A DNA stretch of 9,529 nt. Source: Gammaproteobacteria bacterium. GTDB lineage: Bacteria; Pseudomonadota; Gammaproteobacteria; UBA9214. Of the stretch, positions 1 through 8,140 are shown piece after piece. Made by a program: the position numbers and the translations under genes. Every line of letters begins with the position of its first letter. Position 1 is the first letter of the stretch. The notes beneath the pieces are model-generated. The model was not told the DNA's origin. It ran no database searches and saw only the letters and a program-made list of their open reading frames with translations. The stretch lies in assembly GCA_029859555.1 (NCBI GenBank), contig JAOUCV010000063.1:1-9529 (forward strand), written 5' to 3'.

Positions 1-249
1 CGCCCGGTGCAACAACCAGAAACCACCACCACCGATACCCGAGCTGTAGGGTTCTACGACTGCCAGCACGGCACTGACGGCTACCGCCGCATCGAAGGCA
101 TTACCACCCTCGGCCAGGATTTCCATGCCCGCCTCTGTTGCCAGCGGGTGCGCGCTGGAAATCGCCGCAACCGGGGGCCGATCAGTCGCGGCGACCGCCT
201 GGAAAACACAAATGGCAAACAGCAAAAAGGCCCCGCAACAGAGTCTCAT
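1..249 (-). CDS. ggt: Gamma-glutamyltransferase, N-terminal part (cut by window edge)
   Basis: The minus strand is open from an ATG at 249 to the window edge, giving 83 residues. Residues 1-20 form a hydrophobic signal peptide ending in AVAA, so the enzyme should be exported to the periplasm. The following stretch ([20 protein letters not shown], then [20 protein letters not shown] and a glycine-rich SSGIGGGGF) is the typical start of the gamma-glutamyltransferase large subunit. The family hydrolyses or transfers the gamma-glutamyl group of glutathione and self-cleaves at a threonine that lies far downstream, outside this window. The start is supported by an AAGGA Shine-Dalgarno at 256-260, six bases upstream. 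The gene begins 23 bases after the ferredoxin stop on the same strand, so co-transcription is likely. Whether the full protein is intact cannot be judged here. Confidence 0.9.
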   Translation of the reverse strand, partial: MRLCCGAFLLFAICVFQAVAATDRPPVAAISSAHPLATEAGMEILAEGGNAFDAAVAVSAVLAVVEPYSSGIGGGGFWLLHRA

Positions 250-272
250 TCCCAATCCTTGCCGGTCAGCGA

Positions 273-566
<294 letters not shown>

Positions 567-590
567 TCAAGAAGCGAGTCAAACAACAAC

Positions 591-1067
591 CTAATTCATG
601 CGTCCGCGCAAGGCGGCGACAACCTTCTTGTGCACGAACGGCGTTACATCACCGCCGAGACTGGAAATTTCACGCACCAGGCTGGAGGAGATATAGGCAT
701 ACTGTTCAGCCGGCGTCAGAAACATGGTTTCAATTTCAGGCGCCAGATGGCGATTCATACTGGCCAGCTGAAACTCATACTCGAAATCCGACACCGCACG
801 CAGTCCGCGCAATATTATGTCGGCCTGTTTCTGATGCATGAAATCAACCAGCAGGTTATCAAAACTGCATACTTCGACGTTGTCGATATGCGCCAGTACA
901 TCACGCGCCAGCGACACCCGGGTTTCTATCGGAAAAGCACCGCCCTTGTCAGAGTTGACTGCGACAGCCACGATCACCTGCTCACAGATACGCGAGGCGC
1001 GCTCCACCAGGTCGGTGTGGCCATTCGTGATCGGATCAAAGGTGCCGGGGTAAACGATTGTATGCAT
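591..1067 (-). CDS. coaD: Phosphopantetheine adenylyltransferase
   Basis: CoaD transfers AMP from ATP to 4'-phosphopantetheine to make dephospho-CoA, the penultimate step of coenzyme A synthesis, in the cytoplasm. From the ATG at 1067 the protein is 158 residues, close to the family's usual length of about 160. It opens with [12 protein letters not shown], where TNGH at 14-17 is the nucleotidyltransferase TxGH-type signature. [14 protein letters not shown] at 87-100 and ISSSLVRE at 126-133, the KMSKS-like ATP-binding stretch, are also present. An in-frame ATG at 1085 would add MGHNRC. Neither start has a clear Shine-Dalgarno, and I prefer 1067 because homologues begin one or two residues before the hydrophobic strand and YPGTFDP. 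The gene follows rsmD by 83 bases, a pairing seen in many proteobacteria. Confidence 0.95.
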   Translation of the reverse strand: MHTIVYPGTFDPITNGHTDLVERASRICEQVIVAVAVNSDKGGAFPIETRVSLARDVLAHIDNVEVCSFDNLLVDFMHQKQADIILRGLRAVSDFEYEFQLASMNRHLAPEIETMFLTPAEQYAYISSSLVREISSLGGDVTPFVHKKVVAALRGRMN

Positions 1068-1150
1068 ACACCGATTATGGCCCATACGATTGATTTCGTA
1101 CAGTTACAGGCTATCTTCCTGTGCCTGCAGAACAACCGGCAGGATAGTTC

Positions 1151-1714
1151 TCAGGCACGTACCGCGAGATGATAACCGACCTGCCCGGCCTGCTTGCTGC
1201 GGTACAGCTCCCAGCTATCCGGCAACACCGGGGTCCAGGATTGCTCGGCTTCCAGGTAAATTCGCGCAGTGGCAGCCAGCCAGCCTCCAGCCTCCAGCAG
1301 TGCAATACAGCCCGGCAACCGGTCCTGGCGGAATGGCGGATCAAGAAACACCACATCAAATGGCGTTGCCGTCCTCGCCAGCCACTGGTTCACATCCTGT
1401 TGCACCACCTGTGCCGCAGAAAAACCCAGCAACTGCAACTGCTCGCGCAGGGTACGCACCACAAGCGGATCATTGTCGACCATCACCACTTCGGCCGCAC
1501 CACGGGAGGCGGCTTCAATACCCAGCGCACCACTGCCCGCAAACAGATCGAGGCAGCGCGCATCCTGCAACAGCGGCCCCAGCCAGTTAAACAGGGTTTC
1601 ACGAACCCGGTCGGGTGTCGGACGCAAGCCCGGCACCGCTGCAAATGCCAGTTTGCGTCCGCGCCAGCGACCGCCGATGATACGAAGCTGATTGCCCTGC
1701 TGCTGAGGTTTCAT
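1151..1714 (-). CDS. rsmD: 16S rRNA (guanine-966-N2)-methyltransferase
   Basis: RsmD methylates N2 of G966 in the 16S rRNA of the small ribosomal subunit, using S-adenosylmethionine. The 187-residue protein shows the family N-terminus LRIIGGRWRGRKL (10-22), followed by GLRPTPDRVRETLFNWL. SAM-binding motif I is DLFAGSGALG at 56-65. The acidic residue VMVDND near 77-82 should contact the SAM ribose, and the N2-methyltransferase catalytic motif DPPF is at 125-128. The C-terminal AGQVGYHL matches the usual end. It lies on the strand opposite ftsY, as in E. coli, but here two M16 genes and a sorting-signal gene come between them. There is no good Shine-Dalgarno; the bases just before the ATG can fold into a hairpin, listed separately. 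Confidence 0.96.
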   Translation of the reverse strand: MKPQQQGNQLRIIGGRWRGRKLAFAAVPGLRPTPDRVRETLFNWLGPLLQDARCLDLFAGSGALGIEAASRGAAEVVMVDNDPLVVRTLREQLQLLGFSAAQVVQQDVNQWLARTATPFDVVFLDPPFRQDRLPGCIALLEAGGWLAATARIYLEAEQSWTPVLPDSWELYRSKQAGQVGYHLAVRA

Positions 1715-1715
1715 G

Positions 1716-1743
1716 GGGCAGACATGATCCAGCCATGCTGCCC
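1716..1743 (-). promoter_or_regulatory. Possible hairpin immediately upstream of the rsmD start
   Basis: Read on the minus strand, GGGCAG-CATG pairs with CATG-T-CTGCCC around a seven-base loop. This is a ten-base-pair stem with one bulged T, ending one base before the rsmD ATG. No T run follows, so it is not a standard intrinsic terminator for the upstream lamin-tail gene. It would cover the ribosome entry site of rsmD and could damp translation. This is a fold read by eye and may be chance in GC-rich DNA. Confidence 0.35.
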
Positions 1744-1781
1744 GGCAGTCAATGAAGCTGCACTAATGGGCCATCATCCGT

Positions 1782-2432
1782 TCAACCGTGTTTGCGTGCA
1801 ATGCCCGCCAGGCCAAATATCCCTGACAAAAACAACAGCATGGCTGGCGGAACCGGCACTGCAGCCGGCGGGATATCTCCTGGTGTAGGCGTATCCAGTA
1901 CGGCGAAATCCAGCAGGTTATCGTTCTGATCCAGCAACAGATTAAAGCGTGCCAGGCTATTACCCGCGACCACATCCGGTGCTGCACGGCCCTCACCGGC
2001 AAACACCCCACCGCCAAAATCACCATAGCCGAGCGCATCAAGTATCAACTCATCATCGCGCAACACAATGGAGTCAGGGCCATTCTGAAAGTCAACTTCC
2101 CTGACAAGGTCCGCGCCACCAACCAGGGTGGTACCGTCACCACTGTCATCACCGATCAAAAATACGCCGTCCGACGGTATCGTACCGGCCAGCAATATAT
2201 TTCGATAAACATTTCCATCTGCGCCGTTGACACCCTGTAACAGCCAGCCATCCAGCAGGGTCCCCGGAGGGCCGAACAATTCAACAAAGACATTACCGTT
2301 ATCGGTACTGCTCGCATCGTAGAGCACTTCAGAAATAATCGTCTGCCCCTGCACATTTGCAAACGCTCCCATTGCCATTAACGCCAGCAGCAACTGTTTG
2401 CTGCGTGTCACCGACTTCCCTGTGTTGTTCAT
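1782..2432 (-). CDS. Secreted lamin-tail-domain protein with a VPLPA/PEP-CTERM-type C-terminal sorting signal
   Basis: This is a 216-residue exported protein of unknown specific function. Residues 1-29 form a signal peptide with a basic start, a hydrophobic core (LLLALMAMGAFA) and an apparent cleavage near VQG-Q. Residues about 32-185 look like a lamin tail domain, an immunoglobulin-like beta fold common in bacterial surface proteins. The supporting marks are IISEVLYD, then FVELFGPPG, LDGWLLQGVNG, IPSDGVFLIGD, PDSIVLRD, LDALGYGDF, and the closing pattern NSLARF...DFAVLDTPTPGDI. Residues 192-216 form a sorting signal with VPVPPA, a hydrophobic helix containing LSGIFGLAG, and a basic end ARKHG. 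In known systems an exosortase cuts such tails. I chose the ATG at 2432 because AGGGAG lies six bases upstream (2439-2444); the longer in-frame start at 2576 lacks this and would bury the signal peptide. The gene interrupts the usual M16-rsmD neighbourhood, and no exosortase is in view. Confidence 0.8.
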   Translation of the reverse strand: MNNTGKSVTRSKQLLLALMAMGAFANVQGQTIISEVLYDASSTDNGNVFVELFGPPGTLLDGWLLQGVNGADGNVYRNILLAGTIPSDGVFLIGDDSGDGTTLVGGADLVREVDFQNGPDSIVLRDDELILDALGYGDFGGGVFAGEGRAAPDVVAGNSLARFNLLLDQNDNLLDFAVLDTPTPGDIPPAAVPVPPAMLLFLSGIFGLAGIARKHG

Positions 2433-2575
2433 AATCTTCTCCCTGTAATGATCCTGCCTGCATACACACCCTGCGTATGAGATCAGAGGTCGGGCTTCCA
2501 TGCCCAAGTCCGTTTCCGGATGTCCTGGAGAGAAAATTACACTGCAGCAAGGCGACAAACAGTCGGCAGAACGCA

Positions 2576-2609
2576 ACGCGGCCTGTCAGTTGCAACTGAC
2601 AGGCCGCGT
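2576..2609. repeat. 34-bp perfect palindrome between the M16 operon and the lamin-tail gene
   Basis: Each 17-base arm reads ACGCGGCCTGTCAGTTG, and the second arm is its exact reverse complement with no spacer; the next outer pair (2575/2610) does not match. In RNA it would form a very stable hairpin. It lies 36 bases after the stop of the second M16 gene and 144 bases before the start of the lamin-tail gene. The likeliest role is a transcript end or 3' stabiliser for the M16 mRNA, but the downstream minus-strand sequence (TGCGTTCTGCCG) has no clear T run, so it is not a textbook rho-independent terminator. The rest of the 212-base gap shows no gene and no promoter that I can defend. Confidence 0.8.
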
Positions 2610-2644
2610 ACGAATAACTGCAGAATAAACGCGGATAGTGTGTG

Positions 2645-3973
2645 TCAGCTTTCTCCACCGACAATGACCGTCACCATTGTTTCGGGAGAAACACGGCGCT
2701 GGTAGGCATCAATGATTTGCTCACGGGTCACATTCATCACATGGCCGCTAAAGGTATCAAGATAATCCAGCGGCAAATCGTAAAAACCGATCATGTTGAT
2801 ATGACTGATAATTCCCGAGTTACTGGATATCCGCAGCGGGAAACCACCGGTTATATTTTTCTTGGAAGAAACCAGTTCCTCTTCGGTTGGCCCCTTGTCA
2901 ACGAAGTCCTGCAGCGTGTCGCGCATGACTGCGAGCGCCTCGTCCACCTGGTCATTGCGCGTCTGCAATGACAGCAGGTAAGGGCCATTCTGCTCCATTG
3001 GCGAAAAATAGCTGTTGACACTGTAGGACAGCCCGCGTTGCTCACGCACTTCTTCATGCAGGCGTGAAACGAGGCCGCCACCGCCGAGCACATGGTTGCC
3101 GACATAGAGTGGAAAATAGTCAGGGTCGCCACGATGCATGCCAGGCGCACCCATACGCACATGTGTCTGTGTTGACGGATGCAAAATACGTTCTTCATTG
3201 GCCTTGCTCAAATCCGCTACCGGTGGCAGCGCAGCAGCCCGGCTTCCTGCAGGCAAAGCACCGGTGACCTGCTGCACCAGTGCTTCTGCGGCCTTGCGAT
3301 CCAGGTCTCCAACTATGGAGACGACTGCATTTTGCGCAACGTAATAGCGCTTGTAGAACGCCTTCACCTGTTTCAGCCTGAGTGCCTTGACATCATCTTC
3401 CATGCCGCTGACGCGGTGTGCATAGGGATGCTCGCCAAATACTGAATGAAAAAACCGGTAGCCCGCAATGGCAGAGGGTGATTGTTCACTGCGTCGTATA
3501 GCAACCAGCTTGCGCTGACGTTCACGCTCGAAATCCTTTTTATCAAAATTCGGTTGCGTCATAACATCGGCAAACAATGCCAGCGCCGGTTGCAAATATG
3601 CACTGTCACTGAGGCTGCGCAAACTGACCATGGCCATCTCGCGTGCTGCTACCGTACTTAACTCGGCACCCAGTGACTCAATGCGTGTAGCGATCTCATC
3701 GGCACTTAAACCCGCCGCACCCATATCAAGCAGCGTGCTGGTCATGTTGGCGAGCCCGGGATTGTCTGCATCGCGCACGCTACCGGCCGCGAATGTCACC
3801 GTAACATCCACCATGGGCAATTCCGGTGCCGGAACAAAATACACGCGTACCCCATGATCAGTAACCCAGTGCTGAATAGCAGGCATGGCATGCACGGCCG
3901 GCACTGCAGACAGGCACAGCAGCAGCAGACTGCCTAACAAACCACCCAGACGTATAATTTTTCTAGTGTCCAT
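2645..3973 (-). CDS. M16-family peptidase-like protein lacking the zinc-binding motif (non-catalytic partner)
   Basis: This is a 442-residue exported M16 (pitrilysin/insulinase-like) homologue. Residues 1-29 are a signal peptide ending AVHA, which points to the periplasm. Where active members carry HxxEH, this protein has GLANMTSTLLDMG (73-85), so it cannot bind the catalytic zinc. It keeps the arginine/tyrosine-bearing segment EQRGLSYSVNSYF in its second half, which in M16 proteins helps position substrate, along with the FERERQRKL and GDLDRK family segments. In known bacterial pairs the inactive member joins an active one to form a chamber, so its partner is probably the gene just upstream. 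The ATG at 3973 is preferred over 4033 because a GGGGGTGG Shine-Dalgarno (3976-3983) precedes it and the signal peptide then starts correctly. The coding region overlaps the upstream gene by 11 bases, implying translational coupling. Confidence 0.92.
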   Translation of the reverse strand: MDTRKIIRLGGLLGSLLLLCLSAVPAVHAMPAIQHWVTDHGVRVYFVPAPELPMVDVTVTFAAGSVRDADNPGLANMTSTLLDMGAAGLSADEIATRIESLGAELSTVAAREMAMVSLRSLSDSAYLQPALALFADVMTQPNFDKKDFERERQRKLVAIRRSEQSPSAIAGYRFFHSVFGEHPYAHRVSGMEDDVKALRLKQVKAFYKRYYVAQNAVVSIVGDLDRKAAEALVQQVTGALPAGSRAAALPPVADLSKANEERILHPSTQTHVRMGAPGMHRGDPDYFPLYVGNHVLGGGGLVSRLHEEVREQRGLSYSVNSYFSPMEQNGPYLLSLQTRNDQVDEALAVMRDTLQDFVDKGPTEEELVSSKKNITGGFPLRISSNSGIISHINMIGFYDLPLDYLDTFSGHVMNVTREQIIDAYQRRVSPETMVTVIVGGES

Positions 3974-5330
3974 GACCACCCCCGTTTGCGGCAGCGCCCG
4001 GCTTGCCGCCTTTCTCCATCGGTAATGGATCAAGCTCTGCGATTGTCAGATACCGATCCAGCAGGTACTTGCTTGCGACAGCCTGAACCTGCTCTGCAGT
4101 CACTGCCTTGATGTTTTCAACATAGGAATCAGCCAGCTTCCAGTCCAGGCCTACCGCTTCAAGCTGGCCCACTTTCATTGCCTGGTAAAACGAAGAGTCC
4201 TGCTCGTAGACATTGCTTGCCACCACAGATGTCTTGATGCGCTCCAGCTCGTCGCTAGTGACCGGCTTGTCTTTAAGCCGTTGAATTTGTGCAAACAGCG
4301 CCTGCTGTACATCGTCGATGCTATGACTGTCCGCGGGCGTTGCATCCAGCAGAAACAGTCCTGCCTGACGATCATAGAGGTCATAACCGGCACCCGCACT
4401 GCTGGCAATCTGACTGCCCCGCACTATTTCACGGGTCAGACGTGCGCTGTCGCCACCATCGAGGATATTGGCCAGTACCTCCAGCGCATATGGCTCCCAG
4501 CTCTCATTTGCCGTTTTCAGCACCGGCACCTTGTAGCCCATGATGGTGTAGGGAACCTCTGCCGGAGCCTGCACGATAATATAGCGCTTGCCCTTTTGGG
4601 CCGGCTCGAGGCGCGGCTTCGGTGGAACGATCTGTTCCGGTTTCAGCGGCCCGAAGTATTTCTTTGCCAGCGCCAGCACCTCTTCAGGCTCGACGTCGCC
4701 AACGACCACCACAATGGCATTGTTGGGCGCGTACCAGCGCTGGTACCAGTGCTGCAGGTCGTCCAAATCCATATTTTCCAGGTCATCCATCCAGCCAATG
4801 GTCGGGATCCGCACAGAGCTGCTGACAAAGGCAGAGGCGATGAATTGTTCATAGGTCAACGCGGTTGGCTTGTCCTCGGTACGCAGCCGGCGTTCTTCCA
4901 TTACCACGTTGATTTCCTTCTGGAATTCCTTGTCCTGCAGGTGCAGGTTTCGCATCCGGTCGGCTTCAAGTTCAAAGCTGACGGCCAAGCGGCTTTTCTC
5001 CAGGCGCTGGAAATAGGCGGTGTAATCCTTGCTGGTAAAGGCATTCTCACTTCCACCATTCTCTGAAATAATGCGGGAAAACTCGCCCGGCGGGTGGTCA
5101 TCGGTACCCTTGAACATCATGTGCTCCAGCACATGAGAAACACCGCTGATACCATCATGCTCATAACTGGCACCCACCTTGTACCAGACCTGTGAGACCA
5201 CCACCGGTGCGCGGTGATCCTGTTTCACCAGCAGTTTAAGACCATTGTCCAGCCGGTATTCTGTAACCGCACCCGCACCCAGCAGTACCTGGCTGGTCAG
5301 CAGCAGGAATAGTGTCAGCAAACTTCGCAT
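3963..5330 (-). CDS. M16-family zinc metallopeptidase, catalytic member
   Basis: This is a 455-residue exported zinc protease of the M16 family. Residues 1-20 are a signal peptide (SLLTLFLLLTSQVLLGAGA). The zinc motif HxxEH is HVLEH at 66-70, followed by MMFKGT, and the third ligand is probably E146 in INVVMEERR, at the family's usual distance of about 76 residues. HWYQRWYAPNNAIVVVVGDV marks the end of the first M16 domain, and the second domain fills the C-terminal half. The protein ends in a Gly/His tail (GGGHGH) whose codons also supply the ribosome binding site of the next gene. I chose the ATG at 5330 because GGAG lies six bases upstream (5337-5340) and a signal peptide follows at once; in-frame ATGs at 5342 and 5405 have weaker support. 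The substrate is unknown, but processing or degradation of periplasmic peptides is typical. Confidence 0.94.
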   Translation of the reverse strand: MRSLLTLFLLLTSQVLLGAGAVTEYRLDNGLKLLVKQDHRAPVVVSQVWYKVGASYEHDGISGVSHVLEHMMFKGTDDHPPGEFSRIISENGGSENAFTSKDYTAYFQRLEKSRLAVSFELEADRMRNLHLQDKEFQKEINVVMEERRLRTEDKPTALTYEQFIASAFVSSSVRIPTIGWMDDLENMDLDDLQHWYQRWYAPNNAIVVVVGDVEPEEVLALAKKYFGPLKPEQIVPPKPRLEPAQKGKRYIIVQAPAEVPYTIMGYKVPVLKTANESWEPYALEVLANILDGGDSARLTREIVRGSQIASSAGAGYDLYDRQAGLFLLDATPADSHSIDDVQQALFAQIQRLKDKPVTSDELERIKTSVVASNVYEQDSSFYQAMKVGQLEAVGLDWKLADSYVENIKAVTAEQVQAVASKYLLDRYLTIAELDPLPMEKGGKPGAAANGGGHGH

Positions 5331-5434
5331 CAGTTGCTCCATATAGATAGTTAACCCGAACGGGGTGAGAATGATAGGATATCCGACCCTTGATGTCCTA
5401 ATCATTCACAGACAAATTAAAGACAAATAATTTC
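5331..5434. promoter_or_regulatory. Divergent intergenic region between the M16 operon and ftsY
   Basis: These 104 bases lie between divergent start codons, so they must carry promoters for both directions unless one lies inside a gene. The DNA near ftsY is AT-rich. A TTGATG at 5390-5395 could be a -35 for ftsY, but no good -10 follows at the right spacing. On the minus strand TATCCT and TATCAT occur in tandem (about 5372-5382) as possible -10 elements for the M16 genes, without a clear -35. I can support the location but not exact boxes. Confidence 0.4.
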
Positions 5435-6415
5435 ATGCTTGGTTTCAGAAAAAACAAAACATCGACCAAATCGGACAAACCTGAAAAGGCCGGGCTGTTC
5501 AAGCGGCTCAAGCAAGGTCTGTCGCGTACCCGCCAAAGCCTGACCGGCGGTGTTGCCGACCTGGTACTCGGCAGCAAATCGATTGATGATGAACTGCTGG
5601 AGGAAATCGAGACCATGCTGCTGGTTGCCGACGTCGGTGTCGAGGCCACCCGCGAAATTATCGATAGCCTGACCGACCAGGTAGCACGCAAGCAGCTCAG
5701 CGACGCTGATGCCCTGCTGGCGGCCCTGCACACGCGCATGCAGGCCATTCTCGAGCCAGTCAGCCTGCCGCTGACGATCCCTGACGATACCCGTCCCTAT
5801 GTGATCCTGATGGTTGGCATCAACGGTGCCGGCAAAACCACCACGATCGGAAAACTTGCCCACCGCTTCCAGCAACAGGGCCTCAAGGTCATGCTGGCAG
5901 CCGGTGATACCTTCCGTGCCGCCGCAGTTGAGCAACTGCAAGCCTGGGGCGAACGCAATGAAGTGCCGGTGATTGCACAACACCAGGGCGCCGACTCGGC
6001 CTCGGTGATTTTTGATGCACTCAACTCGGCACGCTCGCGCAACATCGATGTCCTGATCGCCGATACTGCCGGACGCCTGCATACCCAGGCCAACCTGATG
6101 GAAGAACTGAAGAAGATCAAACGCGTCATGGGTAAAACGGACGAGGCTATCCCGCACGAAGTCATGCTGGTGGTGGATGCGGGCACTGGCCAGAATGCGC
6201 TCAGCCAGGCACAGGAATTCAATGAAGCCGTTGGCCTCACAGGCATCACCCTCACCAAGCTGGACGGCACCGCCAAGGGCGGTATTATTTTTGCTATCGC
6301 AAAGCAGATGCAGATACCGATACGGTTTATAGGGGTCGGAGAAGGCATTGAAAACCTTCGAGAATTTGATGCAGAGGAATTTGTGAATGCACTCTTTGAA
6401 AAAGAACAACACTAA
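5435..6415 (+). CDS. ftsY: Signal recognition particle receptor FtsY
   Basis: FtsY is the membrane-associated SRP receptor GTPase. It docks SRP-bound ribosomes at the Sec translocon and hydrolyses GTP together with Ffh. The 326-residue protein has a helical N domain (about 50-115) and a G domain with GINGAGKT at 128-135 (G1), DTFRAAA at 158-164, DTAGR at 210-214 (G3), TKLD at 274-277 (G4) and GVGE at 300-303. The C-terminus (GIENLREFDAEEFVNALF) is the usual FtsY ending. The N-terminal A region is only about 45 residues and is basic (KNKTSTKSDKPEKAGLFKRL), unlike the long acidic A domain of E. coli FtsY; short forms are common in other bacteria. No strong Shine-Dalgarno precedes the ATG. ftsE follows 28 bases later. 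Confidence 0.98.
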   Translation: MLGFRKNKTSTKSDKPEKAGLFKRLKQGLSRTRQSLTGGVADLVLGSKSIDDELLEEIETMLLVADVGVEATREIIDSLTDQVARKQLSDADALLAALHTRMQAILEPVSLPLTIPDDTRPYVILMVGINGAGKTTTIGKLAHRFQQQGLKVMLAAGDTFRAAAVEQLQAWGERNEVPVIAQHQGADSASVIFDALNSARSRNIDVLIADTAGRLHTQANLMEELKKIKRVMGKTDEAIPHEVMLVVDAGTGQNALSQAQEFNEAVGLTGITLTKLDGTAKGGIIFAIAKQMQIPIRFIGVGEGIENLREFDAEEFVNALFEKEQH

Positions 6416-6443
6416 CACACACCGCATACGCAGCCTGTAAAAC

Positions 6444-7118
6444 ATGATCCGTTTCACCAACATCAGCAAGCGCTATCCCGGTGGATATGAAGCGCTCAGC
6501 AACATCAGCTTCCACATGGAGAAGGGTGCCATGGCGTTTCTCACCGGTCATTCCGGTGCCGGTAAAAGTACCCTGCTGAAACTCGTTGCCCTGATCGAAC
6601 GCAGCACCCGTGGACAGCTGTTTCTTGATGACCAGAACGTATCCCGTATCAGCAAGCGGCGCATACCCTATATCCGTCGCAAGATCGGCTTTATTTTCCA
6701 GGAACACCATCTGCTGTTTGATCGTACGGTGTTCGACAACGTCGCGCTGCCCCTGGTGATCGCCGGATATCGCTACCAGGACATCGGTCGCCGGGTACGC
6801 GCCGCCCTCGACAAGCTGGGACTGCTGAACAAGGAACGGCTCTACCCGATTACCCTGTCCGGTGGTGAGCAACAACGTGTCGGCATTGCCCGTGCAGTCG
6901 TCAACAAACCCATGCTGCTGCTGGCAGACGAACCCACCGGCAACCTGGATCCCGAGCTGTCGCGCGAAATCATGGCACTGTTTTCGCTGTTCAATGATGT
7001 CGGTGTCAGCGTGTTGATTGCCAGCCATGATATCCCGCTTATCCAGGAACTGGATTACCCGGTGCTGTCGCTGGAACAGGGCCGGCTGGCAAATCCGGCG
7101 GGCAGTACGGACACATGA
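6444..7118 (+). CDS. ftsE: Cell division ATP-binding protein FtsE
   Basis: FtsE is the cytoplasmic ATPase of the FtsEX complex at the division septum. It drives shape changes in FtsX that activate peptidoglycan hydrolases through EnvC-like adaptors. The 224-residue protein has every ABC motif: Walker [10 protein letters not shown] at 35-43, Q-loop Q86, signature LSGGEQQ at 138-144, Walker B LLLADEP at 158-164, D-loop NLD at 167-169 and H-loop H195. Length is normal for the family. The ribosome binding site before the ATG is weak, which fits reliance on read-through from ftsY 28 bases upstream. The 3' end overlaps the ftsX start by four bases (ATGA), a classic sign of translational coupling. 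Confidence 0.98.
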   Translation: MIRFTNISKRYPGGYEALSNISFHMEKGAMAFLTGHSGAGKSTLLKLVALIERSTRGQLFLDDQNVSRISKRRIPYIRRKIGFIFQEHHLLFDRTVFDNVALPLVIAGYRYQDIGRRVRAALDKLGLLNKERLYPITLSGGEQQRVGIARAVVNKPMLLLADEPTGNLDPELSREIMALFSLFNDVGVSVLIASHDIPLIQELDYPVLSLEQGRLANPAGSTDT

Positions 7119-8104
7119 AAAAACGCCAACGCCAGAATCAGCGCCATTCACAGCACCACTGGCGCCAGCAGTTGGCGCGCATGCTGTCGCCACGGACGTT
7201 TCTGCAACGCCATGCACAGGTAGCCCTGGAGAGTCTTGGGCGGCTGTACCGCAGCCGGGTTTCCTCACTGATGACTGCTGCCGTCATTGCCATCGCGCTG
7301 GCAATGCCCGCCGGGCTTTACCTGCTGCTGGACAACATCGGGCGGCTCAGCGGCAGTTGGGACGGACAGGCCAGCGTGTCGGTGTTTCTGAAGAAAAGTG
7401 TCCCGACAGCTACCGCCGAGTCGCTGGCAAAGCGTGCCCGGGAATGGCCGGAAGTCAGTTCTGTTCAACTGGTTACCCCTGAACAGGCACTGGCAGAATT
7501 CAGTGAACGCTCCGGCTTTGCAGATGTACTGGAAAAACTCGATGAAAATCCGCTGCCCAGCTTGCTGGTGGTGATGCCCGCCAGCGACTACAGCAACCCG
7601 GCAGCCGCCAGTACCCTGCGCGACCGCTTCAGCCAGCTGCCGGAAACCGAACTGGCACAGCTCGACCTGGAATGGGTGCAACGACTGGCGGCAATCCTGG
7701 AAATCGCCCGCCGCGGCATCCTCATCATCAGCTGCCTGCTGGCACTGGCGGTATTGCTGATGATCGGCAATACCATCCGTCTGGAAATACAGAACCGCCG
7801 GGAAGAAATACTGGTCACCAAGCTGATCGGGGCAACCAACGGCTTCGTGCGCCGCCCATTCCTCTACTGCGGCATCTGGTACGGCGTACTCGGCGCGGTC
7901 ATCGCATGGATACTGGTCGAGACCGGCTTCCTGCTGCTGTCCGAGCCGGTCGCCAGGCTGGCCGGACTCTACCAAAGCGACTTCCAGCTTGAGACGCTGC
8001 CGTTGCAGCTGCTATGGGTACTGGTTTTCAGCGGCATGTGCCTGGGACTGCTGGGCTCCTGGCTGGCTGTCGGCCGACATCTGGACGCCATTGAACCCAG
8101 CTAA
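7115..8104 (+). CDS. ftsX: Cell division membrane protein FtsX
   Basis: FtsX is the inner-membrane partner of FtsE. The 329-residue protein starts with a basic cytoplasmic tail (KKRQRQNQR to about residue 50). A first membrane helix lies at about 52-73, then a periplasmic domain at about 75-195, where hydrolase adaptors bind. Three further helices lie at about 199-219, 251-275 and 296-320. The cytoplasmic loop [16 protein letters not shown] (236-251) is the conserved FtsX family signature that contacts the ATPase. The start overlaps the ftsE stop by four bases. The periplasmic domain begins with SVFLKKSVP, as expected. A short GCTGC/GCAGC inverted repeat (8106-8124) follows the stop but has no T run, so some transcription may continue into rpoH. 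Confidence 0.97.
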   Translation: MKKRQRQNQRHSQHHWRQQLARMLSPRTFLQRHAQVALESLGRLYRSRVSSLMTAAVIAIALAMPAGLYLLLDNIGRLSGSWDGQASVSVFLKKSVPTATAESLAKRAREWPEVSSVQLVTPEQALAEFSERSGFADVLEKLDENPLPSLLVVMPASDYSNPAAASTLRDRFSQLPETELAQLDLEWVQRLAAILEIARRGILIISCLLALAVLLMIGNTIRLEIQNRREEILVTKLIGATNGFVRRPFLYCGIWYGVLGAVIAWILVETGFLLLSEPVARLAGLYQSDFQLETLPLQLLWVLVFSGMCLGLLGSWLAVGRHLDAIEPS

Positions 8105-8140
8105 AGCTGCTCAAGAATCGCAGCAGGCGACCGATTTCAG

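Noticed and set aside
1090..1148. Inverted repeat CCTGC/GCAGG in the rsmD-coaD gap as a terminator
   Set aside because: The stem is only five base pairs with a ten-base loop and no T run, so it is within chance expectation.
2433..2576. Longer start at 2576 for the lamin-tail protein
   Set aside because: It would put 48 unrelated residues ahead of the signal peptide; the ATG at 2432 has AGGGAG at ideal spacing.
5417..6469. Long 350-residue open frame on the minus strand opposite ftsY
   Set aside because: It is an antisense shadow; the plus strand encodes FtsY with all GTPase motifs, and the reverse product resembles no known protein.
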